Source of the DNA: CAZZHG01 sp964653655
GTDB taxonomy: Bacteria; Bdellovibrionota; FAC87; UBA2466
Direction of reading: 5' to 3'
Length of the DNA: 64,000 nucleotides
Assembly: GCA_964653655.1 (NCBI GenBank)
Contig: CAZZHG010000016.1
Coordinates: 1-64,000, forward strand
In this document: piece by piece, positions 8,154 to 15,928 of the stretch
Layout: each line of letters begins with the position of its first letter
How positions within the stretch are numbered: position 1 is the stretch's first letter
Translations under genes and position numbers: made by a program
The notes under the pieces: model-generated
The model's input: only the letters and a program-made list of their open reading frames with translations
The model's database searches: none
What the model was told of the DNA's origin: nothing

Positions 8154-8954
8154 ATGTTCGCCAGCCGCCTCAAATGCCGAGTAATCGAAACCCGTTGGGC
8201 CACCCCGTCCGTTTTCCTCGTCCGTTTCAAACCCTCAAAGTTTTTTACGTTTCAACCCGGCCAATTCGTCAGCGTCGTCATTCCGACGAATTCCGGCCCG
8301 GTGAAGCGTTGCTACTCGCTCGCCAACTCGCCGGAAGAGTCGAAGCTTCAAGGCGCTTACGAGCTTTGCGTGAAGCTCGTCCCCGGCGGAGTCGGTTCCA
8401 CGTTCATGTCGGAATTGAAACCCGGACAGGACTTTTTCGCCCACGCGCCGTACGGCGCATTTCTCTACGAGCCGGTGGAGCCGGGCCGCGGAGTTGTTTT
8501 CGTTTCGACGGCGACGGGCATCGCCCCGTTTCGTTCCATGGCCGCCTCGCGGGTGTTTCAGGCCTCGAAGCCGGCGCACTCGCTGATTCTCTACGGCGCC
8601 CGGGACGAGAAGGAAGTTTTGTACGAACGTGATTTCCGCCAGCTCGGAGTCGAGATGGTCGCGGCGGTTTCCCGCCCGGCGTCGGGTTACTCGGGCTTCA
8701 GCGGTCGTGTTACGGACTACCTGCGTCAGTTGCCGCCGGAGTTCCCGTGGCACAAGACGGATTTTTATCTCTGCGGAAACGGCGACATGGTTCAGGAAGT
8801 CTCCGCGCTGCTCCAAGCTGGTCGCGGTGTTTCCCCCGACGCGATCCATAAAGAAAATTTCTCTCCCACGAAACCGGCGGCTCGGCCTGTCGTTTCCGAA
8901 AAGACCGAGCCCCAAATCATGCCTTTGCCTTTCCCCTTGAAGACCGCAGCCTAA
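8154..8954 (+). CDS. Ferredoxin-NADP+ reductase-like FAD oxidoreductase
   Basis: The 266-residue protein has the two-domain layout of ferredoxin-NADP reductases. The FAD domain shows FQPGQFVSV and KRCYSLANSP (residues 51-60, the RxYS flavin motif); the NAD(P) domain shows FVSTATGIAPFRSM (117-129), LYGARDEKEVLYE and FYLCGNGDMVQEV near the C-terminus. No iron-sulfur motif or signal peptide is seen, so it should be a cytosolic enzyme exchanging electrons between NAD(P)H and a carrier protein. It is followed after 40 bases by ApbE, the FMN-binding protein and the polyferredoxin, which makes it the likely cytosolic electron entry or exit point of that module. The last 30 residues are Pro-rich. Confidence 0.85.
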   Translation: MFASRLKCRVIETRWATPSVFLVRFKPSKFFTFQPGQFVSVVIPTNSGPVKRCYSLANSPEESKLQGAYELCVKLVPGGVGSTFMSELKPGQDFFAHAPYGAFLYEPVEPGRGVVFVSTATGIAPFRSMAASRVFQASKPAHSLILYGARDEKEVLYERDFRQLGVEMVAAVSRPASGYSGFSGRVTDYLRQLPPEFPWHKTDFYLCGNGDMVQEVSALLQAGRGVSPDAIHKENFSPTKPAARPVVSEKTEPQIMPLPFPLKTAA

Positions 8955-8994
8955 GAGTCTCGACCCGGCGCGCTCAAGAAGGACCTTTTGCGCC

Positions 8995-10137
8995 GTGCGA
9001 ATCTTCCCTAAAATAGTAAGTAAGCCCCTCGCCACGATGCGTACCCTCCACGTCCGGCAATCGAGAAAGCACATGGCGACTACCTTCGCTTTCACGATCG
9101 CTTGCCCGGAGGACCGCCAGGCGGCGGCGTTGCGCGCTTTGGAAGAAGCCCACGCCGAAGTGGCGCGCCTCGAGCGCGAGCTCTCCGAATTTTTAAGCGA
9201 CAGCCCCGTGTACCGCTGGAACGAAGCGGCCGCGGGAGAAAAGATCCCGTTCACCGCGGACGGACTCGCCCTTTGGCGGCTCTCCGTGAAGATGAGCCGT
9301 CAGACCGACGGCGCCTTCAATCCGCTGGCGAAAAGCGTTCCTCCGGCGTCGGCCGCCGAGAACGAGTGCCGGGAAGAGGGCGGCTGCCTCGTCAAAGGCA
9401 GGGCCGGGTTGCGGATGGGCTTCGGCGCCATCGGCAAGGGCTACGCTCTCGATAGAGCGCGCGAGTACGTCGAGCGCGCGGGATTTTCGGATTACGTTTT
9501 GTCGGCCGGGGGATCTTCGGTGATCCTGTCCGGCTTTTCCGCTCCAGGCCAGCCGTGGACATGGGGCTGGAGCTGGAAGAAGGACGGCGAGGGGGAGTCC
9601 CTCGGCGTTCCGATCGTGCACGACAGCGGTAAGCCGCTCGCGCTCGGAGTCAGCGGCTTTCACGAAAAAGGACGGCACATCTTGAGCGCCCGCACCGGAC
9701 TTCCCGTTTCCCCTTGGGCGCAGAGCGCGTGCGTGTCCGCCCCGAGCGCCGCCGAAGCCGACGCGCTTTCGACCGCGCTGTTCGCCGGGCACTGGGAAGT
9801 CGTCGGGGACTCGCTGCCGAAAGCGGTCATCGACGGCAACGAGGTGCCGCGCTGGAATCAAAGGTTTCAATCGCTCTGGGGCTCTCTCGGAGCGCTGCTG
9901 TTCGCGTTTCTCGTCTTCTTCGGATCGGCCGCGGCTTTCGCCGACGAAGAGCTCGAGATCACCGAAGAGGCCGTGGATCTTTCGGCGCTGGGGGTTCAGA
10001 CCTTCACGCCGTACTCCATCGAGCGGGACCCGCTGTGGATCCTGCTACCGGCACTTTCTTTGCTCCTCGTGCTCCTCCATTTGAAGAAGGGCCCGAAGGA
10101 GAAGATCGATCTCAAAACCGTCGACCCTGGGAGATAA
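8995..10137 (+). CDS. apbE: ApbE-family FAD:protein FMN transferase with C-terminal membrane hairpin
   Basis: ApbE moves FMN from FAD onto a Thr of target proteins. Family hallmarks are clear: ELSEFLSDSPVYRWNE (63-76), GAFNPL, GFGAIGKGYALDRA (142-155), HILSARTGLP (228-237) and SAAEADALSTALF (251-263). The start is uncertain: GTG 8995, ATG 9037 and ATG 9073 are all possible, and the last gives MATTFAF, matching the usual MGTTFSI start. No N-terminal signal peptide is present. Instead, residues 294-316 form a hydrophobic segment ending in an AFA cleavage-like site, then a 30-residue acidic loop and a second hydrophobic segment (347-362) with a basic tail. The gene sits between the reductase and its probable substrate, the FMN-binding protein four bases downstream. 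Confidence 0.85.
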   Translation: MRIFPKIVSKPLATMRTLHVRQSRKHMATTFAFTIACPEDRQAAALRALEEAHAEVARLERELSEFLSDSPVYRWNEAAAGEKIPFTADGLALWRLSVKMSRQTDGAFNPLAKSVPPASAAENECREEGGCLVKGRAGLRMGFGAIGKGYALDRAREYVERAGFSDYVLSAGGSSVILSGFSAPGQPWTWGWSWKKDGEGESLGVPIVHDSGKPLALGVSGFHEKGRHILSARTGLPVSPWAQSACVSAPSAAEADALSTALFAGHWEVVGDSLPKAVIDGNEVPRWNQRFQSLWGSLGALLFAFLVFFGSAAAFADEELEITEEAVDLSALGVQTFTPYSIERDPLWILLPALSLLLVLLHLKKGPKEKIDLKTVDPGR

Positions 10138-10140
10138 GCA

Positions 10141-10629
10141 ATGAAGCCCGCCGTCCGTAAGACCGTGTTCGCGACCCTTCTGATGATCAGCCTCGATGCC
10201 GCTCTGGGAGCGGAGTTCGAGAAGCTCGGCACCGCCGTGGAGAAAGCTCTCGGCACCAGCAAGGCGATGAAGAAAACCGTGAAGTTCAAAGGCAAGGAGA
10301 CCACCGTCTTTTACGTCAAAGGCGGGTCGAAGGTCGCGGTCCTCCAGACCGGCCTTTACGAGCCGAACTGCACTCACACGTGGGTCGTCGGCCTGAACGG
10401 CCAGGCCCAGGTGGAGCAGGTGCGGGTGGTGGAAATGAAATGCCCCCACGCCTTTCCGGCGAAGGAAGAGTCCTTCCTCGGCCAGTACAAAGGCAAAGGC
10501 CCCGCGGACGCGGGGAGCCTCAAGGGCTCCGTCAACACGATCGCGAAAGCGACCGGCAGTTGCGATCTCACCTCCGACGCCGTCGTCACCTCAATCACCG
10601 TCGCGGATAAGCTCAAAGGCAAACTCTAA
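10141..10629 (+). CDS. Exported FMN-binding-domain protein, probable ApbE substrate
   Basis: A signal peptide (1-23, cleavage after LGA) leads into a 139-residue domain with the FMN_bind pattern: WVVGLNGQAQVEQVRVVEMK, then SFLGQYKGK, and a C-terminal helix start at VNTIAKATGSCDLTSDAVV. In NqrC, RnfG and NosR proteins the last element is S-G-A-T-x-T-S, with FMN on the Thr. Here residues 137-145 read ATGSCDLTS, with one extra residue and a Cys, so Thr144 is only the best guess. Cys77 and Cys101 are also present. The gene lies between apbE and the polyferredoxin and overlaps the latter by one base (TAATG), implying translational coupling. Confidence 0.7.
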   Translation: MKPAVRKTVFATLLMISLDAALGAEFEKLGTAVEKALGTSKAMKKTVKFKGKETTVFYVKGGSKVAVLQTGLYEPNCTHTWVVGLNGQAQVEQVRVVEMKCPHAFPAKEESFLGQYKGKGPADAGSLKGSVNTIAKATGSCDLTSDAVVTSITVADKLKGKL

Positions 10630-12170
10630 TGGTCCTCGGGGTTCCCACTCGCCGGGTCCGCATAGTGGTGCAGACGCTCGTCTTCGCCCTATGGGTCTCT
10701 CTCATCCTGGCGACGAAGTACCCCATGGACTCCTGGCTCGCCAAGAACGTTCCCGTTTCCCTGATGCTGCGGATCGATCCGCTCGTCATGACCGTCGTCT
10801 GCGGCGGCATGCGAATGGCGGTGACCATCACGTTGCTCGGGGCGGTGACGCTCGCCGTGAGCCTTCTTCTCGGCCGCGTGTTTTGCGGCTGGGTTTGCCC
10901 GTTGGGCGCCATCTTCGATTTCTACGGATGGTTCCTCCGCCGCCTCAACGTTCCGTTCTTCGGCCCGTCTCCCTGGTTCTTCCGGTTCAAGTACTACCTG
11001 CTCGCCGCGATACTCGTGTTTGCCATTTTCGGCGGCGTGAGCCCGCTGATGGGATTCGATCCCATCGTGCTGCTCACGCGTACGGCGGCCACCGTACTCG
11101 ATCCTTTCTGGATGAAGCGCGGGGATTTGCTCTGGAGCGTGACGGGAAATCCGGGAGTGAACGGCCACTTCATCGACGTCGCGACGCTGGTTCTGTTCAT
11201 CGGCATCATGACGGCGACGACGAAAGTGTCGCGCATCTGGTGCCGGACGGCCTGTCCGCTCGGCGCGTACCTCGCGACGTTGTCGCGGCACTCGGTCCTT
11301 CGGCGCGACACGCAAAATTGCATTCACTGCAATATCTGCGCGGAACATTGTCCGACCGGCGCGATTCATTTCGAGGACGAGCGGATCTATAACGAGTCGG
11401 AATGCATCAAGTGCTTCAGCTGTTCCCAGGAGTGCCCGGTGGATGCGAACTTCTTCACGTTCAAGTCGCCGATCCCTGCGTTCTCTCCCTCCCAGCATCC
11501 AGTCGCCCTCGAACGGCGCTCGCTAGTGGGAACGGTCGTGGGAACTTTGATGGCGGCTCCGGCGCTTCGGTTATCGGCCGGGGAGCCCAATAGCTACAAG
11601 ACCCTCATCCGCCCGCCCATGAGCCAGAAGGAACGGGACTTTCTCGCGAGCTGCATCCGCTGCACGGAATGCATCAAGGCGTGCCCCACCGGAATTCTGA
11701 AACCGGCGGGCTTCGAGTTCGGTCTTCGCGCGTTTTGGACTCCGGTGATGGTGCCGACGGAGGCCCCGTGCAAGCCCGGCTGCAACGCCTGCTCGGAAGC
11801 CTGCCCGACGGACGCCATTTTGAAATACCCGGTCGAGAAAAAGTACGCCTACAAGTCCGGAACCGCGTACTTCGAGCCTTCCCGTTGCGTGAGCGTCGTG
11901 GATAACAAGTACTGCAGCGAGTGCGTGAAGGCTTGCCCTACGGCGGCCATCCCGATTCAAAAAGGATGGGAGCCGCCCGGCGGACACGGCGCGGACGCTC
12001 CCGCGCCCGAGGGACAGCTCGCCACCCGGCCGCTCACGGTGCTCTACGACAAGTGCATCGGCTGCGGCGCGTGCGAGTACGAGTGCAACAAGATCGTTTT
12101 TGGAAAGCCCGCGATGGTGACCACTTCTTACGGCCGGACGAACCCGTCCACCGTCGAGACGGGAGCTTAG
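10629..12170 (+). CDS. Membrane polyferredoxin, NapH-like plus NapG-like in one chain
   Basis: The N-terminal half has about five membrane helices and the two NapH/NosR/CcoG-type motifs FCGWVCPLG (85-93) and WCRTACPLG (205-212), followed by two 4Fe-4S motifs (CIHCNICAEHCP at 231, CIKCFSCSQECP at 259). A hydrophobic segment after ERRSLVG (298-318) resembles the Tat-like start of NapG. Beyond it lie further clusters: CIRCTECIKACP (342), CKPGCNACSEACP, YCSECVKACP and CIGCGACEYEC. NapH- and NapG-type halves are usually separate proteins. The inferred role is quinol- or ferredoxin-linked electron transfer across the membrane to the flavinylated partner encoded just upstream. Last gene of the redox block, 62 bases before the tat genes. 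Confidence 0.8.
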   Translation: MVLGVPTRRVRIVVQTLVFALWVSLILATKYPMDSWLAKNVPVSLMLRIDPLVMTVVCGGMRMAVTITLLGAVTLAVSLLLGRVFCGWVCPLGAIFDFYGWFLRRLNVPFFGPSPWFFRFKYYLLAAILVFAIFGGVSPLMGFDPIVLLTRTAATVLDPFWMKRGDLLWSVTGNPGVNGHFIDVATLVLFIGIMTATTKVSRIWCRTACPLGAYLATLSRHSVLRRDTQNCIHCNICAEHCPTGAIHFEDERIYNESECIKCFSCSQECPVDANFFTFKSPIPAFSPSQHPVALERRSLVGTVVGTLMAAPALRLSAGEPNSYKTLIRPPMSQKERDFLASCIRCTECIKACPTGILKPAGFEFGLRAFWTPVMVPTEAPCKPGCNACSEACPTDAILKYPVEKKYAYKSGTAYFEPSRCVSVVDNKYCSECVKACPTAAIPIQKGWEPPGGHGADAPAPEGQLATRPLTVLYDKCIGCGACEYECNKIVFGKPAMVTTSYGRTNPSTVETGA

Positions 12171-12231
12171 GGCAAGCGTAAGGCTTTGCCTCGGTTTGCC
12201 TTTGGGCGGAATGGGTTTAGGATAGCGAGTC

Positions 12232-12426
12232 ATGCTTGGATTTCAGGAAATTTTGATTCTCGGAGCGGTCGTCGTGATCTTCTTTACGTGGCGCCGGCTG
12301 CCGGACGCGGTCCGGGCCCTGAAGAAGTCCGCGAAGGAGCTCAAGGCGGGAATGAAGGACGACGAGCGCGCCGTACGCGACGTAAGCCCCAAGCCGGTGG
12401 GCAAAGGGGAAAAGAAGGATTCGTAA
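12232..12426 (+). CDS. Divergent TatA/TatB-like protein
   Basis: The 64-residue product has the TatA plan: a short membrane helix (FQEILILGAVVVIFF) with Glu near its start, a hinge, and a basic amphipathic helix (LPDAVRALKKSAKELKAG). The hinge reads FTWRRLP instead of the conserved FGPKRLP. It lies 15 bases before a canonical tatA and in the same operon as tatC, so a TatB-like specialised role is possible. The charged tail is short (about 25 residues), unlike long TatB proteins. Confidence 0.75.
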   Translation: MLGFQEILILGAVVVIFFTWRRLPDAVRALKKSAKELKAGMKDDERAVRDVSPKPVGKGEKKDS

Positions 12427-12441
12427 ACCAGAGAGGCGATT

Positions 12442-12681
12442 ATGTTCAACCTAGGCTTACCGGAAATGTTGGTGATCGGGGTCGCGGCACTGCTGCTGTT
12501 CGGCCCGAAGCGGCTGCCGGAGCTGGCGAAAAGCCTCGGCAAAGGCATTCGCGATTTCAAGAAGGCCGTGTCCGGCGAGGGCGAAGAGGAGGAGAAGAAG
12601 AATCACGAGCAGATCTCCCAGCCCGGCGAAACGGTAGCTTCCCATAAGGAAGGGCACAAGAGTGAGCACAAGGTCGACTGA
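12442..12681 (+). CDS. tatA: Sec-independent translocase protein TatA
   Basis: The 79-residue protein shows the canonical layout: LPEMLVIGVAALLLFGPKRLPELAKS, with Glu in the membrane helix and the FGPKRLP hinge, then the amphipathic helix GKGIRDFKK and an acidic/basic tail. TatA forms the pore component for folded, often cofactor-bearing substrates. Its 3' end overlaps the GTG start of tatC by 20 bases. A Tat substrate in this window is the DUF1501-like protein encoded at 3777-5159. Confidence 0.92.
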   Translation: MFNLGLPEMLVIGVAALLLFGPKRLPELAKSLGKGIRDFKKAVSGEGEEEEKKNHEQISQPGETVASHKEGHKSEHKVD

Positions 12682-13486
12682 CCTGCCCACCGAAGCCGCT
12701 CCCATGAGCCAGAACCCTCCCGAAAACGGGCAGGCCCCGCCGACTCCTCCCATCGAAGAGTCGCGGATGGCGCTTTGGGAACACCTGGACGAGCTCCGGG
12801 GCGCGTTGATCCGATCGCTTCTGGCGATCGGCATCGGCATGTGCGTGACGTATTCGTACGCCGGCAAGCTCATGCTGTTTCTCGAGAAGCCGCTCCTCGA
12901 CGTGCTTCCCAAGGATCAAGCAAAGCTCTACTTCACCGGCGTCGCCGACAAGTTCATGGTTTACCTGAAGGTGTCGATTCTCGCCGCCGTCGCCCTCACG
13001 CTTCCCTATTTGCTTTTCGAGATCTGGCGCTTCATCGCGCCGGCTCTCTACCGCCACGAAAAGAAGTTCGTCGGCCCCTTTCTCTTCGTGGGGACGCTCG
13101 CCTTTTTCGTGGGAATGACGTTCTCCTACATGATCGTCATTCCGTACGGTTACAAATTTCTCATCGAGTTCGGCGCGGACTCTCAGACGGAGCAGGCGAT
13201 TATCACCTTGGCCGACTATTTCGATCTTACGGTGAAGATGCTGCTTGCCCTTGGGCTCGTGTTCGAGCTTCCCGTCGTGATGGTGCTGCTCGGAAAGATC
13301 GGTATCGTGCGGGCGGAGTTTTTGAAAGCCTACCGGCGCCACGCTTTTCTGGTTATCTCCGTGGGGGCCGCGATCCTGACTCCCTCGCCGGATGCTTTCA
13401 CTCTCGTTCTAGTGATGGTCCCTCTCTATCTGCTCTACGAGGCGAGCATCGTCGGCGTACGCTGGGTCCAGAAGCCTCTCGAATAA
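12662..13486 (+). CDS. tatC: Sec-independent translocase protein TatC
   Basis: TatC is the membrane receptor for twin-arginine signals. The family signature ALWEHLDELRGALIRS begins at residue 37, followed by six hydrophobic segments; FEIWRFIAPALYRHEKK matches the conserved FxxFxxPgLy loop. Length after the signature (about 238 residues) is normal. The GTG start at 12662 has AAGGAAGG eight bases upstream and overlaps tatA. An ATG at 12704 lacks such a site, so the longer, Pro-rich N-terminus is preferred. Confidence 0.93.
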   Translation: MSTRSTDLPTEAAPMSQNPPENGQAPPTPPIEESRMALWEHLDELRGALIRSLLAIGIGMCVTYSYAGKLMLFLEKPLLDVLPKDQAKLYFTGVADKFMVYLKVSILAAVALTLPYLLFEIWRFIAPALYRHEKKFVGPFLFVGTLAFFVGMTFSYMIVIPYGYKFLIEFGADSQTEQAIITLADYFDLTVKMLLALGLVFELPVVMVLLGKIGIVRAEFLKAYRRHAFLVISVGAAILTPSPDAFTLVLVMVPLYLLYEASIVGVRWVQKPLE

Positions 13487-13490
13487 GCCC

Positions 13491-14744
13491 ATGCTCCTCA
13501 CTCTGCTGAAATTCTCGACCGCGGCCTGGGCCGTGGTCTCTCTCCCGACGCCCGCCAAAGGGCCGAAGTACGAGTGCAGGGATAGTGAGCGCAACGTCTA
13601 CAAAATCTGGATCGGGCGGGAGGACAATCGGCTCCAGGCGACGGATCCGGCGGGCCGCGTCCGCGCGATCAAGCTTTCGGGCGCAAACGTCGCCCGGCCC
13701 GAGGTGTATGAGGGCCAAACGCTTCGCTACAACGGCTGGAACATGCGGGGGCGGGACATCTACGCGATGCTCGATGCGTCCACGGAGTTCGCCGTGCAAT
13801 ACGTCGTGCTGAACGACTCGACCCGGGTGAGGGTGAGCCTGGTTCTCGACAATCGGGAGCGTGCGGGACTCGTATGCACTTTGACGGGAATATCGGCGAA
13901 CGTGGTGGCGCTTGAAAAAGACGTTTCCCTGCCGGAACGGTATGCGGACCTGTTCGCGGAGGTCACGAGCCTGCGCCAGCGGGAAGGGACGTTGAAACCC
14001 ATCGCCATCCTGAGAATCGAGGCCATCCTTCGCCGGATGATGTTGATTCCGGAGTTCAAGAAGGGTCCCGACCGGACAAAATTTCTCGAGCTCGCGGCTC
14101 CGTTCATCAAGAACATCGATTCCCGCACCACCGTTCAGATCTCCGCCCGGCAGAAGGGACCCGTCGCGGCTTATTGGAAGCAGCTTCTGGACGATATCCG
14201 GTACAAGTACCATTCGGACTCCACTCGCTTCGGGAATTGGGTGAAGGAGGGGGCCAGGCCGGAGGCGAAAGACATCGCTTCGGTAATCGCCGGCTTCAAC
14301 GCGTTCGTGGCTTCTCCGGCCTTCCGCGATCAGTCGCTTCGGGATCTCTTCGTCGCGGACGTGACCGAGTCGATGAAGCTGCTCGACGAAACGGACTTAC
14401 TGAACGCGAAGACCTACCTGACGAACGAGGGGCGCAAGTTCTTCGAGCCTCTCTGGGTGAAAGTTAACGGCCGAAAGACCCTGGTCGACTATCCCCAGCT
14501 GGAATCGGCGACCCGCGCCTTGGTCGCCAATCTCCGCGCGAAAGAATTCGACGCGTTCAAAGTGTACAAGGCCTTCAGTTATGCCCTGAAGGTTCAGGCC
14601 CCAATGGACGCGGAAGCAAAGGCGCTTTTTCACAAAGCGATCTCCCCGCTTCTCAAACTGCTCGATGCCCGCTCGCGCGAAGACATGCTGGGCTGGCTCG
14701 AGAACCCCGCCGAAAGAAACGCCTTCGATGATCTGATTCGCTGA
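13491..14744 (+). CDS. Exported protein of unknown function
   Basis: A hydrophobic start (MLLTLLKFSTAAWAVVS) suggests Sec export or a membrane anchor. Residues about 24-145 look like a beta-rich domain with a Cys pair, and residues 150-417 are predominantly helical. No known motif is recognised. It begins four bases after tatC, so it is likely expressed with the tat genes, though nothing in it points to translocation. It converges with the HNH nuclease gene. Confidence 0.65.
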   Translation: MLLTLLKFSTAAWAVVSLPTPAKGPKYECRDSERNVYKIWIGREDNRLQATDPAGRVRAIKLSGANVARPEVYEGQTLRYNGWNMRGRDIYAMLDASTEFAVQYVVLNDSTRVRVSLVLDNRERAGLVCTLTGISANVVALEKDVSLPERYADLFAEVTSLRQREGTLKPIAILRIEAILRRMMLIPEFKKGPDRTKFLELAAPFIKNIDSRTTVQISARQKGPVAAYWKQLLDDIRYKYHSDSTRFGNWVKEGARPEAKDIASVIAGFNAFVASPAFRDQSLRDLFVADVTESMKLLDETDLLNAKTYLTNEGRKFFEPLWVKVNGRKTLVDYPQLESATRALVANLRAKEFDAFKVYKAFSYALKVQAPMDAEAKALFHKAISPLLKLLDARSREDMLGWLENPAERNAFDDLIR

Positions 14745-14777
14745 GGTTGGGCGCCGCGATACGGAGCAGTGCGGCCG

Positions 14778-15656
14778 TTACGACGGACTGGCATGCGACC
14801 CGTTCCGCCCCGTCGGGTATCCGAGGTGAGCATAGTCCTCGCCTCGGGGCGGCCTGCTCGAAGAACCTTTGAGGCGGTTGTGCACACCACATAGCAGCTG
14901 CAGGTTTTGCAATTCGTTCGAACCGCCTAGACTCCACGGAACAGTGTGGTCGATTTGCAGGAAGGCGCGACTCCCGCACTGCCGACATTGTCCCTTGTCC
15001 CGGCGCCAAACGGCCCGTCTCACATTAGCGGGGATGGCCCTCGATTCAGAGCTTGGGGTCCTCGGAAGGCTCTTCCGCTTAGGTTCCCTCGTAGGGTCGG
15101 TTTTCTCGGCCAGCAATTTGAAAGCCTCTTTGACGATCTCTTCGAGCTTTCCATTGGGATATTTGTGCCGCAGACGATCCTGCAGGGCGCGATATAGCGC
15201 GACCGTCTCATCGTCCCCCTGAAAGACGAACATCGTGTGAGTCTTCGAAATGGGCTTGAGCTTCTCCTTACATTCGCCAGCGAATGTAACCGGGGCCAGC
15301 TTCTTCTGAAGCTCGTACTTGCTCTTGCCTTCCGCTTCGGCGAATAGCTCCTGATGATTTTCTTGCGTGACCTGAGGGGCCAGAAGGCTTGCATTGGTCA
15401 TCGTGAGCTTTCCCACCGCTATCTTCTCCAAAATCTCCGGATACTGCCGACTGAGGCGTGCCACTTGGATGCGCTTACAGGTGCTCGCCTCAGACAGGCC
15501 GAGCTCTTTCACGCAGAACTGAAACAGGGAAGTATATTGAGGCAGGTAGAGCTTTCGAAGATCGACTTCGGCGAGATAGGAGAGAAACCTCGCTTGAGTC
15601 CTTCTCTCGTCGGACATTGCTGATTTGAGTGCTTGAATCAGTTCGGTGTCTTTCAT
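14778..15656 (-). CDS. HNH endonuclease domain protein
   Basis: The C-terminal domain is a classic HNH nuclease: RRAVWRRDKGQCRQCGS, then LQIDHTVPWSLGGSNELQNL and LLCGVHNRLKG, giving a Cys-x2-Cys zinc site, the catalytic IDH His, the Asn and a Cys-x2-His. The N-terminal 170 residues are helical, as in the DUF222-type HNH proteins common in bacterial genomes. AAAGGGG precedes the ATG. The region looks less GC-rich than its neighbours and the gene stands alone, which may signal transfer. I see no integrase, intron or phage gene nearby, so its role (mobile, defence or repair) is open. Confidence 0.8.
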   Translation of the reverse strand: MKDTELIQALKSAMSDERRTQARFLSYLAEVDLRKLYLPQYTSLFQFCVKELGLSEASTCKRIQVARLSRQYPEILEKIAVGKLTMTNASLLAPQVTQENHQELFAEAEGKSKYELQKKLAPVTFAGECKEKLKPISKTHTMFVFQGDDETVALYRALQDRLRHKYPNGKLEEIVKEAFKLLAEKTDPTREPKRKSLPRTPSSESRAIPANVRRAVWRRDKGQCRQCGSRAFLQIDHTVPWSLGGSNELQNLQLLCGVHNRLKGSSSRPPRGEDYAHLGYPTGRNGSHASPS

Positions 15657-15928
15657 TCCCCTTTCATATCATTCAAAAAAACATCCCCTCTGTGAGGCCC
15701 TCAGACGCATTTTCAGGATCAGAATACCCCCGAGGTACGGGCACGAAGAAGCCTTCCGAGGTGCAAGTGTTGTGGCGCCAATAGACCCCGAATAACGCCG
15801 ATTCCCGACGATAGAAGGGTGTGTGGCAAAACTCGGTCAATCGAAAAATAGATCCGAAGGCAGGTCGCGCGGGGCTAGATCGGCGATACTTCTCCGACAC
15901 CCGAACGCGCGAAACAGGCATGACCCCG

